Counted from the first letter of the stretch, positions 34,397 through 43,502 are shown. The stretch: DNA of 64,000 bases from Planctomycetaceae bacterium (GCA_041398785.1 JAWKUA010000028.1:1-64000); one strand, 5' to 3'. Made by a program: numbers and translations. The notes: generated by a model from the sequence alone, not told the origin.

Positions 34397-36492
34397 TTCT
34401 CCTTCTTGATACGTCCCCAGTCCTGGCCGCGTCGAATCTGCCGGGAATGATCGGCAACGCGCTGCTGGTCATTCTGGGACTCGGAATGGTCATTTTCTTC
34501 CACGAACTGGGCCACTTTGCCGTTGCCAAGTGGTGCGGTGTTCACGTCGAACGGTTCAGCATCGGCATCGGCCCGATTCTGTGGAGCCGCCAGAAAGGCG
34601 AAACGGAGTACGCCTTCAGCGCTCTGCCCTTCGGCGGCTACGTCAAGATGCTGGGTCAGGACGACATGGATCCGAATCAGATGACCAGCGACGAAATCGC
34701 GGAAAACCCGCGGTCGTATTCCGCGAAGAAGGTCTGGCAGCGGATGCTGATCATTTCGGCCGGAGTCACCATGAATGTCATCACCGGCTTTTTGTTCTTC
34801 GCGATTGCGTACCGTATGGGAGTCCTGGAAATGTCTCCCGTCGTGGGCTATCTGCATCCCGGCGATCCGGCCTGGACCGCCGGCATTCTTCCCGGAGACC
34901 GCATCGATTCCATCAATGGCGAGACCGTCAGGAACTTCACCGACATCACTCAGTCCATCGTACTATCCCGAGGCGAAATCGAAATTCAGGGACAACGCGC
35001 CGACGGAACGGATTTCAGTGTCACCGTGACGCCTCGCCAGGGAGACAGGGCACAGAAGGTGGGAATTGCCCCGGCCGCCACGACTCGCATCTGGGATGAA
35101 ATGCCCGCAGACGTTCCGACAACGAACCCGGGCATGCCGGCCGCGGTCGCTTCGGCCGACTTCCGCCGCGGCGATCGCATTACCGCGATCAATGGTCGGC
35201 CGGTCACGTATCGCCACGATTTGGAACGGATCGAAGCGTCACTGGCGGATCAGGAACTGGTCTATACGGTCGAACGCCCGATAAAGCCCGCAGATGGCAC
35301 GACGGAAGCGGAACCGGCCGTCGAAACACTGGAAGTCACCGTCCCGCCGCGACCCATGCGGTCGATCGGCCTGTGGATGGCCATCGGCCCGGTGCGGGCC
35401 ATCATCAAAGGTTCCAATGCCGAACAGGCCGGACTGCAGGTCGGTGACCAGATTACCCGGGTCGACGATCTGGCCGTCGGTCGTGACATCGACCCGCTGC
35501 GGCTGCCGAATTACTTCGCCGGCAAAGCGGGACAGACGGTTGCTGTCACCGTGACGCGTCAGCCCGGCGGCCCTGTCGGAGAAACAGAGAAGGTGCTGCA
35601 GATCCCCGCCACGGATGCTCCCGGCTGGGTTGACATGATGATCAACAAATCCACGCCTCTGGCCATTCCCGCCATCGGCGCGGCGATTCAGATTCAGCGG
35701 CGAATCGCCAAAGTCGTCGAAGGCAGCGAAGCCGCGCTCAGCGGAAAGTTCAAGGTCGATCAGCAGATCACAAAGGTCGCTCTGGAACGCCCCGATCCGA
35801 AGTCAGTCGATTACGACGCGTTGGGAAACAAGCCGTCGCCCTTTGTCATCGACTTTGAAACTGCCGATCAGGATGGCGAAGTCCAGGATCACATGAACTG
35901 GGCCTATGCCTTTGCCGCGATTCAGGATGTTCCGCTGCGAGACGTGCGGCTGTACTTCCCCGCCGATTCGGCTGACGGCGACGGCGGCGGATCGGTGCTG
36001 CTGACGAAAAACGAACCGGCGACGGACTGGTACCTGCCGTCACGGGGAATTGTCGGATTCGAACCACTCAGCTTGACTCGGAAGGCCGAATCCTGGGGCG
36101 AAGCGTTCGGGCTGGGAGTCGGCTATACGAAGAGTTCTGCAATCAACATCTATCTGACGCTGCGAACTTTGTTTGGCGGTCGGCTGTCACCGAAAGAACT
36201 CAGCGGCCCGGTGGGAATCGTCAGCATCGGCTACCAGGTGGCGGACCAGGGACTTTCAAAACTGCTGATGTTTCTGGGCTTTCTCAGCATCAATCTTGCG
36301 GTGCTGAACTTCCTGCCGATTCCGATTCTGGATGGCGGCCACATGGTGTTCCTGATCTGGGAAGGCGTCACTCGCCGCAAACCGAGTGCCCGCGTGATCA
36401 ACTGGGCTCACGGCATGGGCCTGGTGTTTATCGTGACGCTGTTCGTCTTCGTCCTGTGGGTCGACTTCAGCAAACTGCTGGGATTCGGGTAG
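34384..36492 (+). CDS. rseP: RIP metalloprotease RseP-type (site-2 protease) with extra PDZ-like domains
   Basis: A 702-aa membrane metalloprotease. The start is placed at the GTG at 34384 because AAGGA lies 9 bases upstream; the frame is open from 34360. The zinc site H40-E41-x-x-H44 (FFHELGHFAVAKW) is in TM1, and the second site NFLPIPILDGGHMVFL is near the C-terminus. Between them are several PDZ-like units, with GDPAWTAGILPGDRIDSING, ADFRRGDRITAINGRPV and SNAEQAGLQVGDQITRVDDL as clear openings. Typical RseP has about 450 residues and two PDZ domains, so this is a long form. It cuts membrane-bound regulators such as anti-sigma factors. The dxr-rseP order is a common bacterial arrangement. 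Confidence 0.9.
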   Translation: MEFLVLLLDTSPVLAASNLPGMIGNALLVILGLGMVIFFHELGHFAVAKWCGVHVERFSIGIGPILWSRQKGETEYAFSALPFGGYVKMLGQDDMDPNQMTSDEIAENPRSYSAKKVWQRMLIISAGVTMNVITGFLFFAIAYRMGVLEMSPVVGYLHPGDPAWTAGILPGDRIDSINGETVRNFTDITQSIVLSRGEIEIQGQRADGTDFSVTVTPRQGDRAQKVGIAPAATTRIWDEMPADVPTTNPGMPAAVASADFRRGDRITAINGRPVTYRHDLERIEASLADQELVYTVERPIKPADGTTEAEPAVETLEVTVPPRPMRSIGLWMAIGPVRAIIKGSNAEQAGLQVGDQITRVDDLAVGRDIDPLRLPNYFAGKAGQTVAVTVTRQPGGPVGETEKVLQIPATDAPGWVDMMINKSTPLAIPAIGAAIQIQRRIAKVVEGSEAALSGKFKVDQQITKVALERPDPKSVDYDALGNKPSPFVIDFETADQDGEVQDHMNWAYAFAAIQDVPLRDVRLYFPADSADGDGGGSVLLTKNEPATDWYLPSRGIVGFEPLSLTRKAESWGEAFGLGVGYTKSSAINIYLTLRTLFGGRLSPKELSGPVGIVSIGYQVADQGLSKLLMFLGFLSINLAVLNFLPIPILDGGHMVFLIWEGVTRRKPSARVINWAHGMGLVFIVTLFVFVLWVDFSKLLGFG

Positions 36493-36577
36493 AGGGCCGG
36501 GACGCAAACACGCACCCATCCGACCCTCGTGTGCAAGCATGTCGACGCGAATTCAACTCGCGCCTTCAGCCTTGTGC

Positions 36578-37897
36578 CTACATTCTTGCCCCGACGGCTT
36601 CCTGCAGATACCGAATACTGGTGTCCGGTTCGTCGATCGTGTTGGCGAACAGTTTCGGCATGCGACACGTGATGCGGACGCGTCCGGCGGATTCGTCCGT
36701 GTAGCTGCGGTCGAGTTCCTCCGCATGCTGTGACAGCCAGGCAAACAGCCGGCCATTACCGGACGGCGTTTCGATTTCGGCCGTCACGAATCCTCCCGAC
36801 AGACGTTCGGCGACGACCTTCGCCAGCCTGTCGACTCCGTCACCCGTCGCGGCGCTGACAGTGATCGTGTCGTCGTAATGCCGTCGCAGGATGTCGATCA
36901 CGGAACGGTCCTGAATCTGGTCCACCTTGTTCAGCACCAGCAGAACGTTCTTCGCGCGGATGCCGATTTCGTCCAGCACCTGGTACACGGTCTGAATCTG
37001 TCGTTCGGCTTCCGGATTGGCGGCGTCCACAACGTGCAGCAACAGGTCGGCGTGGCGGGCTTCTTCCAGAGTCGACCGGAACGAAGCGACCAGGTCGTGA
37101 GGCAGATTTCGCACAAATCCGACGGTATCGCTGAGCAGCACGTCGCCGTAGCCCGGAATTGCCCAGCGCCGCGTGCGAGTATCCAGCGTGGCGAACAGCG
37201 CGTCCTGAATCAGCACATCGGCTCCCGTCAGAGTTCGCATCAGTGTGCTCTTGCCGGCGTTGGTGTAGCCGACCAGCGACACTGTGGGTTGCTCGCGCCG
37301 GCAGGAAACGGTTCGTTCCCGTCGCTGTTCGACTTCCTTCAGCTTGCGTTTGAGTTCGGAAATGCGCCTGTCGATCAGCCGGCGGTCCGTTTCAAGCTGC
37401 TTTTCCCCCGGTCCGCGCCCGGCACCGATACCGCCCGTGATGCGCTCCAGGTGAGTCCACATGCGTTTCAGGCGAGTACGAAAGTACTGCAACTGCGCCA
37501 GTTCGACCTGCAGCATGGCTTCATAGGTGCGAGCATGCGTGGCGAAGATATCCAGAATGACTTCGCTGCGGTCGACGATCGGCTTTTCGATGGCCTGTTC
37601 CAGCGACCGGCCCTGCGACGGTGTCAGGTTGTTGTCAAAGACAACCATTTCCGCGCCGGTCGATTCCACCATTTGCCGCAGTTCTTCGACCTTGCCGGTC
37701 CCCAGGCAATGCGCGGGATGCGGAGTATCGCGGAACTGCACAATCTCACCGACGACGTTGACTCCTGCCGTCCTGACAAGTCCCTTCAATTCGTCGAGTG
37801 CCTGTTCCTTTGACAGAACGTCGTCCGGATCGAACACTCCGGCCAGCACGGCCTTCTGGTCGGCAACTTTCAACTGATCGCGTTTTGGATCGCCCAA
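36578..37897 (-). CDS. hflX: Ribosome-associated GTPase HflX
   Basis: A 439-aa protein. The TTG at rev. 37895-37897 is preferred: CAGGAAG lies about 9 bases upstream and the protein begins at the family-like part. An ATG at 38020 in the same frame would add 41 unusual residues. The HflX N-terminal domain (GVNVVGEIVQFRDTPHPAHC, LGTGKVEELRQM) is followed by the glycine-rich GGIGAGRGPGEKQLETDRR linker. The G domain shows G1 GYTNAGKST, G3 DTVGFVRNLPHDLVASF and G4 NKVD. HflX splits stalled or hibernating 70S ribosomes. It converges on rseP and diverges from queC. Confidence 0.92.
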   Translation of the reverse strand: MGDPKRDQLKVADQKAVLAGVFDPDDVLSKEQALDELKGLVRTAGVNVVGEIVQFRDTPHPAHCLGTGKVEELRQMVESTGAEMVVFDNNLTPSQGRSLEQAIEKPIVDRSEVILDIFATHARTYEAMLQVELAQLQYFRTRLKRMWTHLERITGGIGAGRGPGEKQLETDRRLIDRRISELKRKLKEVEQRRERTVSCRREQPTVSLVGYTNAGKSTLMRTLTGADVLIQDALFATLDTRTRRWAIPGYGDVLLSDTVGFVRNLPHDLVASFRSTLEEARHADLLLHVVDAANPEAERQIQTVYQVLDEIGIRAKNVLLVLNKVDQIQDRSVIDILRRHYDDTITVSAATGDGVDRLAKVVAERLSGGFVTAEIETPSGNGRLFAWLSQHAEELDRSYTDESAGRVRITCRMPKLFANTIDEPDTSIRYLQEAVGARM

Positions 37898-38171
37898 GTG
37901 GTTTGCTTCCTGACGAAAAAAGCGGGGAATCTTCGGGAAGCACCGTCTTCCCGCAGGACATTCGGATAATCCTACCGTCACACTGACACGCGGCCAATTG
38001 AAATGTTCGCGCGGGAACACGGTGACCGTTCACGCTGATCGTTCGCTGTCGCACGCCGGTCAGCTACCGTGCGTCATCGCGTGTGCGACCATCGCTCATT
38101 TGACGATCCTGTCTGAACATTCTGAATCCGTTTCCCGGATCGACTGCCACCGGCCGATCCGACAACCAGCC

Positions 38172-38864
38172 ATGCCTGAACCCAAAGCCGTTGTTCTTGT
38201 CAGCGGAGGACTCGATTCCGCGACCGTCCTGGCAATCGCGAGCAGCGAAGGATTCGAGCTGCACGCGATTTCGTTCGACTACGGCCAGCGACACCGCTTC
38301 GAACTGGAAGCCGCGGCGAAGGTCTGCACCGCGAATCAGGTGGCCAGCCACGTCGTGTTTCGCCTCGACACTGGCATCTTTCGCGGTTCTGCGCTGACGA
38401 ATGATATCCCGGTGCCGCATGACCGGTCCGACGACGAGATCAGCGGCGGAATTCCGGTCACCTACGTTCCGGCGCGGAACACGATCTTTCTGTCGGTGGC
38501 GCTCGGGCTGGCGGAATCGATCGGCGCCGATACGCTCTTCATCGGGGTCAACGCGGTGGACTACAGCGGCTATCCGGACTGCCGGGCGGAGTTCATTTCG
38601 GCATTCGAAGCGATGGCCAATCTGGCGACGAAGGCCGGTGTGGAAGGTCGCCGACTGACAATTCGGACGCCGCTGATTTCGATGACAAAGGCGCAGATCA
38701 TTCAGCAGGGACTGCGGCTGAATGTCGACTACGGACTGACGCACAGTTGCTATGATCCGTCGCCGGTCGGGCTCAGTTGCGGCGCGTGCGATTCGTGCCG
38801 GTTGCGGCTGAAGGGTTTCGCCGAAGCAGGAGTCAACGATCCCATACCGTATGCTCACTCGTGA
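38172..38864 (+). CDS. queC: 7-cyano-7-deazaguanine synthase QueC
   Basis: A 230-aa enzyme that turns 7-carboxy-7-deazaguanine, ammonia and ATP into preQ0 in queuosine synthesis. The PP-loop ATP site SGGLDS is at residues 11-16. YGQRHRFEL, YVPARNTIFLSVAL and GVNAVDYSGYPDCR are conserved. The C-terminal zinc cluster holds Cys in HSCYDP and in LSCGACDSC. The ATG at 38172 is chosen because the family start MPEPKAVVLVSGG follows it. The frame extends upstream to 37998 without support. queE follows, 17 bp after the stop. Confidence 0.93.
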   Translation: MPEPKAVVLVSGGLDSATVLAIASSEGFELHAISFDYGQRHRFELEAAAKVCTANQVASHVVFRLDTGIFRGSALTNDIPVPHDRSDDEISGGIPVTYVPARNTIFLSVALGLAESIGADTLFIGVNAVDYSGYPDCRAEFISAFEAMANLATKAGVEGRRLTIRTPLISMTKAQIIQQGLRLNVDYGLTHSCYDPSPVGLSCGACDSCRLRLKGFAEAGVNDPIPYAHS

Positions 38865-38881
38865 CAAGCCGCAGCGGACTC

Positions 38882-39559
38882 ATGTTTATTTCCGAGATCT
38901 TTGAGTCCTTTCAGGGCGAAGGCCCGTGGGCCGGAACGCCGTCGCTGTTCATCAGGACGTCCGGCTGCAATCTGCGCTGCTGGTTTTGCGACACGCCCTA
39001 CACATCGTGGAATCCCGAAGGCGAACAGAAGTCGCTGGACGAACTGCAGCGGGTGGTCGAAGCGTGCTCCGCGGGACACGTGGTGATCACCGGCGGCGAA
39101 CCGATGCTGGCCCCGCAGCTCACGGAACTCACGGAACTCTGCCGCGCCGCGGGCCGGACGATCACGATCGAAACAGCGGGGACCGTCGATCGGTCCGTCG
39201 AATGCGACCTGATGGCGATCAGTCCCAAGCTGGAAAACTCCACCCCCGAAGACGCCCACTGGTCGGTCCGCCATGAAGAAACCCGTCACCAGCCGGCCGT
39301 CATCCGGTCTCTGCTGACTCGCTACGACGGAATTCTAAAATTCGTGATCGACTCATCCGAAGATATCAGCGGCGTGCTGGCCTACCTGCGCGACTTTCCG
39401 ATGGTCAGCCCGGATCGAGTCTGGCTGATGCCGCAGGCCCGCACTGCCGGGGAACTTGCCGAGAAGACTCAGTGGATTCAACAAGCAGCCGAAGAATCAG
39501 GATTCCGCTTCTCACCGCGCCTGCATGTGGAACGCTACGGAGACCGTCGCGGAGTTTGA
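38882..39559 (+). CDS. queE: 7-carboxy-7-deazaguanine synthase QueE
   Basis: A 225-aa radical SAM enzyme that converts 6-carboxytetrahydropterin to 7-carboxy-7-deazaguanine. The cluster motif C29-x3-C33-x2-C36 (SGCNLRCWFCDTPY) is canonical, and GEGPWAGTPSLFIR and the SAM-binding VITGGEPML follow the family. The start ATG at 38882 is used; an in-frame GTG at 38861 overlapping the queC stop is an alternative that would give coupled translation. queD and folE are not in the window. Confidence 0.92.
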   Translation: MFISEIFESFQGEGPWAGTPSLFIRTSGCNLRCWFCDTPYTSWNPEGEQKSLDELQRVVEACSAGHVVITGGEPMLAPQLTELTELCRAAGRTITIETAGTVDRSVECDLMAISPKLENSTPEDAHWSVRHEETRHQPAVIRSLLTRYDGILKFVIDSSEDISGVLAYLRDFPMVSPDRVWLMPQARTAGELAEKTQWIQQAAEESGFRFSPRLHVERYGDRRGV

Positions 39560-39676
39560 AGCTCACGCGCTGCGTTTGTGCCGCTCGGTGAATCGGAATG
39601 TTGCATCGCGTCGGGCTGCAGGAAGCCGATGACGCCTGGTGAAAAGGCCGAACAGCCTGATTGCAGCGTCGGACCT

Positions 39677-39743
39677 GCGCGGCTGGCCCTGTGCCCCATC
39701 TTCCGCTGAACGCAGAACAACCTCACTCTCCCGCGTGGCAGCA
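39677..39743. repeat. Decayed copy of the 28-kb palindromic repeat
   Basis: The text CGGCTGGCCCTGTGCCCCAT, then CTTCCGCTGAACGCAGAACA and CTCACTCTCCCG matches the 28035-28080 element in order and spacing, with point changes that destroy most of the palindrome. It lies between queE and the minus-strand 633-aa gene, 29 bp past that gene's stop. Confidence 0.6.
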
Positions 39744-39771
39744 GTTGCGAGAATTGTGCCGCCGCGGTGGC

Positions 39772-41673
39772 TTACGGCTTGCGGATGAAATGCGACGCGT
39801 AGCTGCGAACCTGGCGACCGTTCAGCACGTGGAACATTCTCAGCTTTTCGATCGTGGCCGTCCCGAAACGGTTGAGCGGCACATGAACGATCTTCTTCTT
39901 GTATTTGCGGGCCAATCGTCGCCAGCCTGCGCCGGGCGGCAGGTGGCTCATCAAAGCAATGTGTTTTTCGCGGCTATAGTGCAGGCCGGCGGCAATAATG
40001 CGTTCTTCCAGAGTGTCGGTGAAATCAAACCGAGCGTCGCGAAACACGTCGGGAATCGGTCGCGGCGGAAACAGAAACATGCAGCCTCCGTAGCGCGCCA
40101 AAGCAATGCCGGGGCCGACAAGTTCCTTTGTAAAGTCCGTGGCGAACAGTGACAGCGTGCTTTCGTCGTGGTGTTCGGCGTGCCAGGTAATTCGCCAGGG
40201 ATAGTCGCGGGGATCCGCGGGCGAATCAAACAGCATCACAACACAGTCCAGCTTGCCGCGGGCCGGAGGAAACACGCGGACGAACAGGTCTCCCGTGTGC
40301 CAGTTCCGCAGTGTCTCACGAATATCCAGTCCGTCCTTCAGGCTGGCACTGAACTTTTCGGTCCTGGCAAGGTCGTTGCCGATCATGTCCAGCGCAACAT
40401 CTTTGACGTGCGTTCGAAAACGTTCGATCGAAGTGTCTTCCGGCGGCCAACTGCACTGACCGAACGGGTTCCAGGTTTTCTGCCACTGAATCTGCTGCCG
40501 ACGATCGGGGCGAGCGTTCAGACGGCAGCTTCGCCACGCGACGGGGTGACCCGGCAGTCGGCTGACGACTTTCAGATGGTCGGAATCCGGCAGGACGACC
40601 CGATCTACTCCGAAGCGGACTTCCGGAAAGTCGCCTGACGCGTCAAACGGATAGGCGCGGGCGGTTTCCGCGAGATGAATGGCGTACTGATCTCCGGCAA
40701 TCTGTTGTGCCGCCGTGACGAGAGTATACAGGTCGGGAGTAAACCGGCGTTCGATCAGCGACAGATTGCGAATGTACTTCAGGCAGGACGTCAGCAGTTG
40801 CGGAGTGATCGGCCGGGCGCGCGATTCGAATTCCTCCCGGTAACGATCGCGGGAAGCCAGCAGCAGCGATTTGATGCCGTCGATCGACAGGTTTTCGTCA
40901 TCGTCCAGTTCCGCTCGCGCCAGTTCGTACAGCCCCGTGATGAACGGAAGTTCGCCGAGCATAAACGTCAGCGTGCGGGGTTCGACGGAAAAAATGCGAG
41001 CGGGATTGATCGGTTCCGGAGGCGCCGGCGGCGGATCGACGGCTGACTGGAACGCGTCGCGAATCCACGGCCAGTCCAGAATACCGCAGACAAACAGGAT
41101 CGATTGAAAGTTTCTGACCAGCCGATGCAGCTCACTGGCCATCCAGTGAATGCGAGCAACCTGCGACGGTTCGGCCGGCGCGGACACGGCCGGCAGCACG
41201 GCGGCCGCGAATTGGTCCGATGCGACTCGCTTCAGAGCATAAGGATCGGGCAGCGCCGCGGCTCGCGGAAGGTAGTGTTCGTTTTCGATATCGATGAAGG
41301 CTCGCGGAATATGTTCCTGCATCGCAATTCGCAGTGCCGCGATCACCGGCTGACACGGATCGATGGGAACGTAGCTGGCTCGCCCGTCACTGTCGTCGTC
41401 GTCATCCTGATCGTCGTCGTCCGGCGAGTACGGTTCGCTGCCTGAAAATCGCCCGGCAGGTTCCCGCTGAAGCACCACCGACACACTGGGCAGCATTTCG
41501 ACGGCTGCCTCCACTTCCGTCTGAAACGACGGCGGCAGCGGCACGGCAATACAGTCGAATGACTGTGACAGCATCAGCCGCCGCACCTCAACAGCAAAGT
41601 CGCCGCTGCCGTGAATCACCGGAAGTACGGTGATCTGTCGTCCCAGTCGCAGCACATCGGAGATCTCACCCAT
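39772..41673 (-). CDS. Uncharacterised 633-aa protein with a possible TraB/ChaN-like N-terminus
   Basis: No signal peptide or membrane segment. The first ~210 residues read like an EreA/ChaN/TraB- or DUF5682-type fold: TVLPVIHGSGDFAVEVRRLM, FDCIAVPLPPSF, PVIAALRIAMQEHIPRAFID and ILFVCGILDWPWIRDAF are in the same order as in such proteins. A Asp-run (DDDDQDDDDDSDG) lies at about 85-97. The remaining ~400 residues have no recognised family and no clear active site; they end in a basic patch (RRLARKYKKKIVHVPLNRFG). It may be a planctomycete-specific cytoplasmic protein. It precedes apgM on the minus strand in map order but is transcribed after it (61-bp gap). Confidence 0.72.
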   Translation of the reverse strand: MGEISDVLRLGRQITVLPVIHGSGDFAVEVRRLMLSQSFDCIAVPLPPSFQTEVEAAVEMLPSVSVVLQREPAGRFSGSEPYSPDDDDQDDDDDSDGRASYVPIDPCQPVIAALRIAMQEHIPRAFIDIENEHYLPRAAALPDPYALKRVASDQFAAAVLPAVSAPAEPSQVARIHWMASELHRLVRNFQSILFVCGILDWPWIRDAFQSAVDPPPAPPEPINPARIFSVEPRTLTFMLGELPFITGLYELARAELDDDENLSIDGIKSLLLASRDRYREEFESRARPITPQLLTSCLKYIRNLSLIERRFTPDLYTLVTAAQQIAGDQYAIHLAETARAYPFDASGDFPEVRFGVDRVVLPDSDHLKVVSRLPGHPVAWRSCRLNARPDRRQQIQWQKTWNPFGQCSWPPEDTSIERFRTHVKDVALDMIGNDLARTEKFSASLKDGLDIRETLRNWHTGDLFVRVFPPARGKLDCVVMLFDSPADPRDYPWRITWHAEHHDESTLSLFATDFTKELVGPGIALARYGGCMFLFPPRPIPDVFRDARFDFTDTLEERIIAAGLHYSREKHIALMSHLPPGAGWRRLARKYKKKIVHVPLNRFGTATIEKLRMFHVLNGRQVRSYASHFIRKP

Positions 41674-41734
41674 TTCAATTGTCCATTCGCACCGCGGGTC
41701 CGGCGCAGACGACGTTGCCGCGTGGTCCCGGCGT

Positions 41735-42946
41735 TTACCGTTTCAGAAACGTCTCCATCAGCCGGAAACCTTCGTCAAAAACGACATCCGATTCCCTGGC
41801 GGCGGGCTCGTTGTACGTCTGCGGAGCGTTCGGCGAGACTCCCGTTCCGCACATGGCAAACGGGCAGTATCCGTGACTGTGAGTCTTTGTGCGCAGAAAC
41901 GTGGGGTGATCAGGACTGATCAGCATCCGGTATTCACCCTGTGATTTCAGCCAGTCGTGAACCGGGCCGACGATGTCGCGGTCAATGTGCTCAACAGCTT
42001 TGATTTTTTCGGCGACGTTGCCTTCGTGAGACGCCTCGTCAGTGGCTTCGACGTGGACAACAATGAAATCGATGTCGCTGCGTTTGAGCGTTTCGATTGC
42101 GGACCGTCCCTTCGCAGCGTAGTCGGTATCAAGGTACCCGGTGGCTCCTTCCACTTCGATAACTTCCCAGCCAATCAGTCGCCCCATGCCTCGCAACAGG
42201 TCAACGGCGGTAATCACTGCCCCGCGAACATGGAACCGGTCGAAGAACGGTTCCAGCGCCGGACGCCGGCCGAGTCCCCACAGCCAGATCTGAGTCGCCG
42301 GAAGTTCGCCGGCTGCTTTGCGTGCCGCGTTCGGCGCGGCGTCGGCAAACAGGATTCGGCTGCGCTGCATGAGTTCCCTCAGCAGTTTTGAACCGGGGCC
42401 AGCGGGCAGAAAGGCGGCGATCGGCTGATCGGTGATGTCATGCGGCGGCGTGCCGGATGTTTCCGCCGTAAACGGAGCCGCTTCGCCGAGCGCGCGATAG
42501 ATCAGCAGATTGCGATAGCTGACTCCCGCGTGAAAATTCCAGGGACTGTCGGCTGACTGATCGCGCTGCAGAATTCCGATCAGCGCGTGAGCGTCAGCGC
42601 TGGGAATCTGACCGGCCGTGAAACTCTTCATCACGTCGTCGATAACCGTCACCAGATTGCAGCGAACGGCCCAGTCATCTGCCCCCAGTTCGATTCCCTG
42701 AGCAGCCGCTTCAATGGGAGCTCGGCCGGTATGGAACTTCAGCGTGTCATAGCCGAACAGCGTCATCGTGCCGACGTCGCTTCCGGACGGCATACTGGCC
42801 GGAACATTGTCAGTGCGCCCCACAATGCCGGCCGCCGCGACGGCATCCATGTTGGGAATCTCAGCCGCCTGCAGCGGAGTTCGCCCGCCAAGAGACGGCT
42901 GCGGCTCATCGGCGACACCATCGGGGATGATCAGGACTGATTTCAT
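41735..42946 (-). CDS. apgM: 2,3-bisphosphoglycerate-independent phosphoglycerate mutase, archaeal (ApgM) type
   Basis: A 403-aa enzyme of the ApgM branch of the alkaline phosphatase superfamily, which interconverts 3- and 2-phosphoglycerate. The start ATG at 42944-42946 gives MKSVLIIPDGVADEPQPSLG with the first metal ligand Asp. The nucleophile Ser is in MPSGSDVGTMTLFGYD. The metal-binding EATDEASHEGN and ISPDHPTFLRTKTHSHGYCP motifs are present. The frame continues upstream through a tandem repeat, which is not coding. This type is usual in archaea and planctomycetes and may be the only such enzyme here. Confidence 0.92.
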   Translation of the reverse strand: MKSVLIIPDGVADEPQPSLGGRTPLQAAEIPNMDAVAAAGIVGRTDNVPASMPSGSDVGTMTLFGYDTLKFHTGRAPIEAAAQGIELGADDWAVRCNLVTVIDDVMKSFTAGQIPSADAHALIGILQRDQSADSPWNFHAGVSYRNLLIYRALGEAAPFTAETSGTPPHDITDQPIAAFLPAGPGSKLLRELMQRSRILFADAAPNAARKAAGELPATQIWLWGLGRRPALEPFFDRFHVRGAVITAVDLLRGMGRLIGWEVIEVEGATGYLDTDYAAKGRSAIETLKRSDIDFIVVHVEATDEASHEGNVAEKIKAVEHIDRDIVGPVHDWLKSQGEYRMLISPDHPTFLRTKTHSHGYCPFAMCGTGVSPNAPQTYNEPAARESDVVFDEGFRLMETFLKR

Positions 42947-43116
42947 AGTACGGTTCAAAACGGCTATCGTGTGACAGAGGAAGCGAGACTGTAAGCGCTG
43001 TCGGACGATTCGCAAGGCCGAGTGATTCTCGCAGAACACCAGGACACGCCGTGGCGATTCACGACGGAAACGACCGCCGAATGCCGTACTGCATTCTTCC
43101 GCCGTATCGGATTTTT

Positions 43117-43194
43117 GAACCAGGATTTTGAACCAGGATTTTGAACCAGGATTTTGAACCAGGATTTTGAACCGGGATTTTGAACCGGGATTCT
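43117..43194. repeat. Tandem repeat, 13-bp unit, six copies
   Basis: GAACCAGGATTTT repeats head to tail: four identical copies (43117-43168), one with A to G (GAACCGGGATTTT), and a last variant GAACCGGGATTCT. It lies between the divergent apgM gene and the 97-aa gene, ending 14 bp before that gene's ATG. The 13-base period breaks any reading frame, so it is non-coding. Confidence 0.95.
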
Positions 43195-43208
43195 TGAGAC
43201 ACTGCGCC

Positions 43209-43502
43209 ATGACCGTCGACGATTTACTGACGTCTGCAACAAACGATCCGAATCCGCCCGAAGGTCTTTCCCCGGAATTGACCGCGTTGTGGCATGCGAA
43301 GGCCGACAACTGGGACACGGCTCACGGGATCGCCCAGGACATTGCGACACCCACCGGCTCCTGGATTCATGCGTTACTGCACCTGATTGAAGGCGACATC
43401 GGCAATGCCGGCTACTGGTTCCGAAGTGCCGGCAAACGGTCGCGGACCGTCGCGGAAATCGACGAACTGTGGCGGGAAATTGCAGCAGAACTGCTGCCGT
43501 GA
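43209..43502 (+). CDS. Small conserved-looking protein of unknown function (97 aa)
   Basis: The ATG at 43209 opens a 97-residue soluble protein with a balanced composition: MTVDDLLTSATNDPNPPEGL at the start, then ALWHAKADNWDTAHGIAQDI, WIHALLHLIEGDIGNAGYWF and a helical end. The pattern of Trp, His and acidic residues suggests an alpha-helical fold with repeated helix pairs (a tetratricopeptide-like feel). Similar small planctomycete proteins are familiar, but no function is known. The tandem repeat sits at its 5' side. Confidence 0.7.
   Translation: MTVDDLLTSATNDPNPPEGLSPELTALWHAKADNWDTAHGIAQDIATPTGSWIHALLHLIEGDIGNAGYWFRSAGKRSRTVAEIDELWREIAAELLP

Noticed and set aside
37898..38171. preQ1 riboswitch upstream of queC
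   Set aside because: No preQ1-I or preQ1-II core sequence could be recognised in the divergent region.
43117..43194. CRISPR array
   Set aside because: Units are 13 bp and contiguous without spacers, and no cas genes are present.
42947..43318. N-terminal extension of phosphoglycerate mutase through the repeats
   Set aside because: It would translate the tandem array, and the family start MKSVLIIPDG is at 42946.
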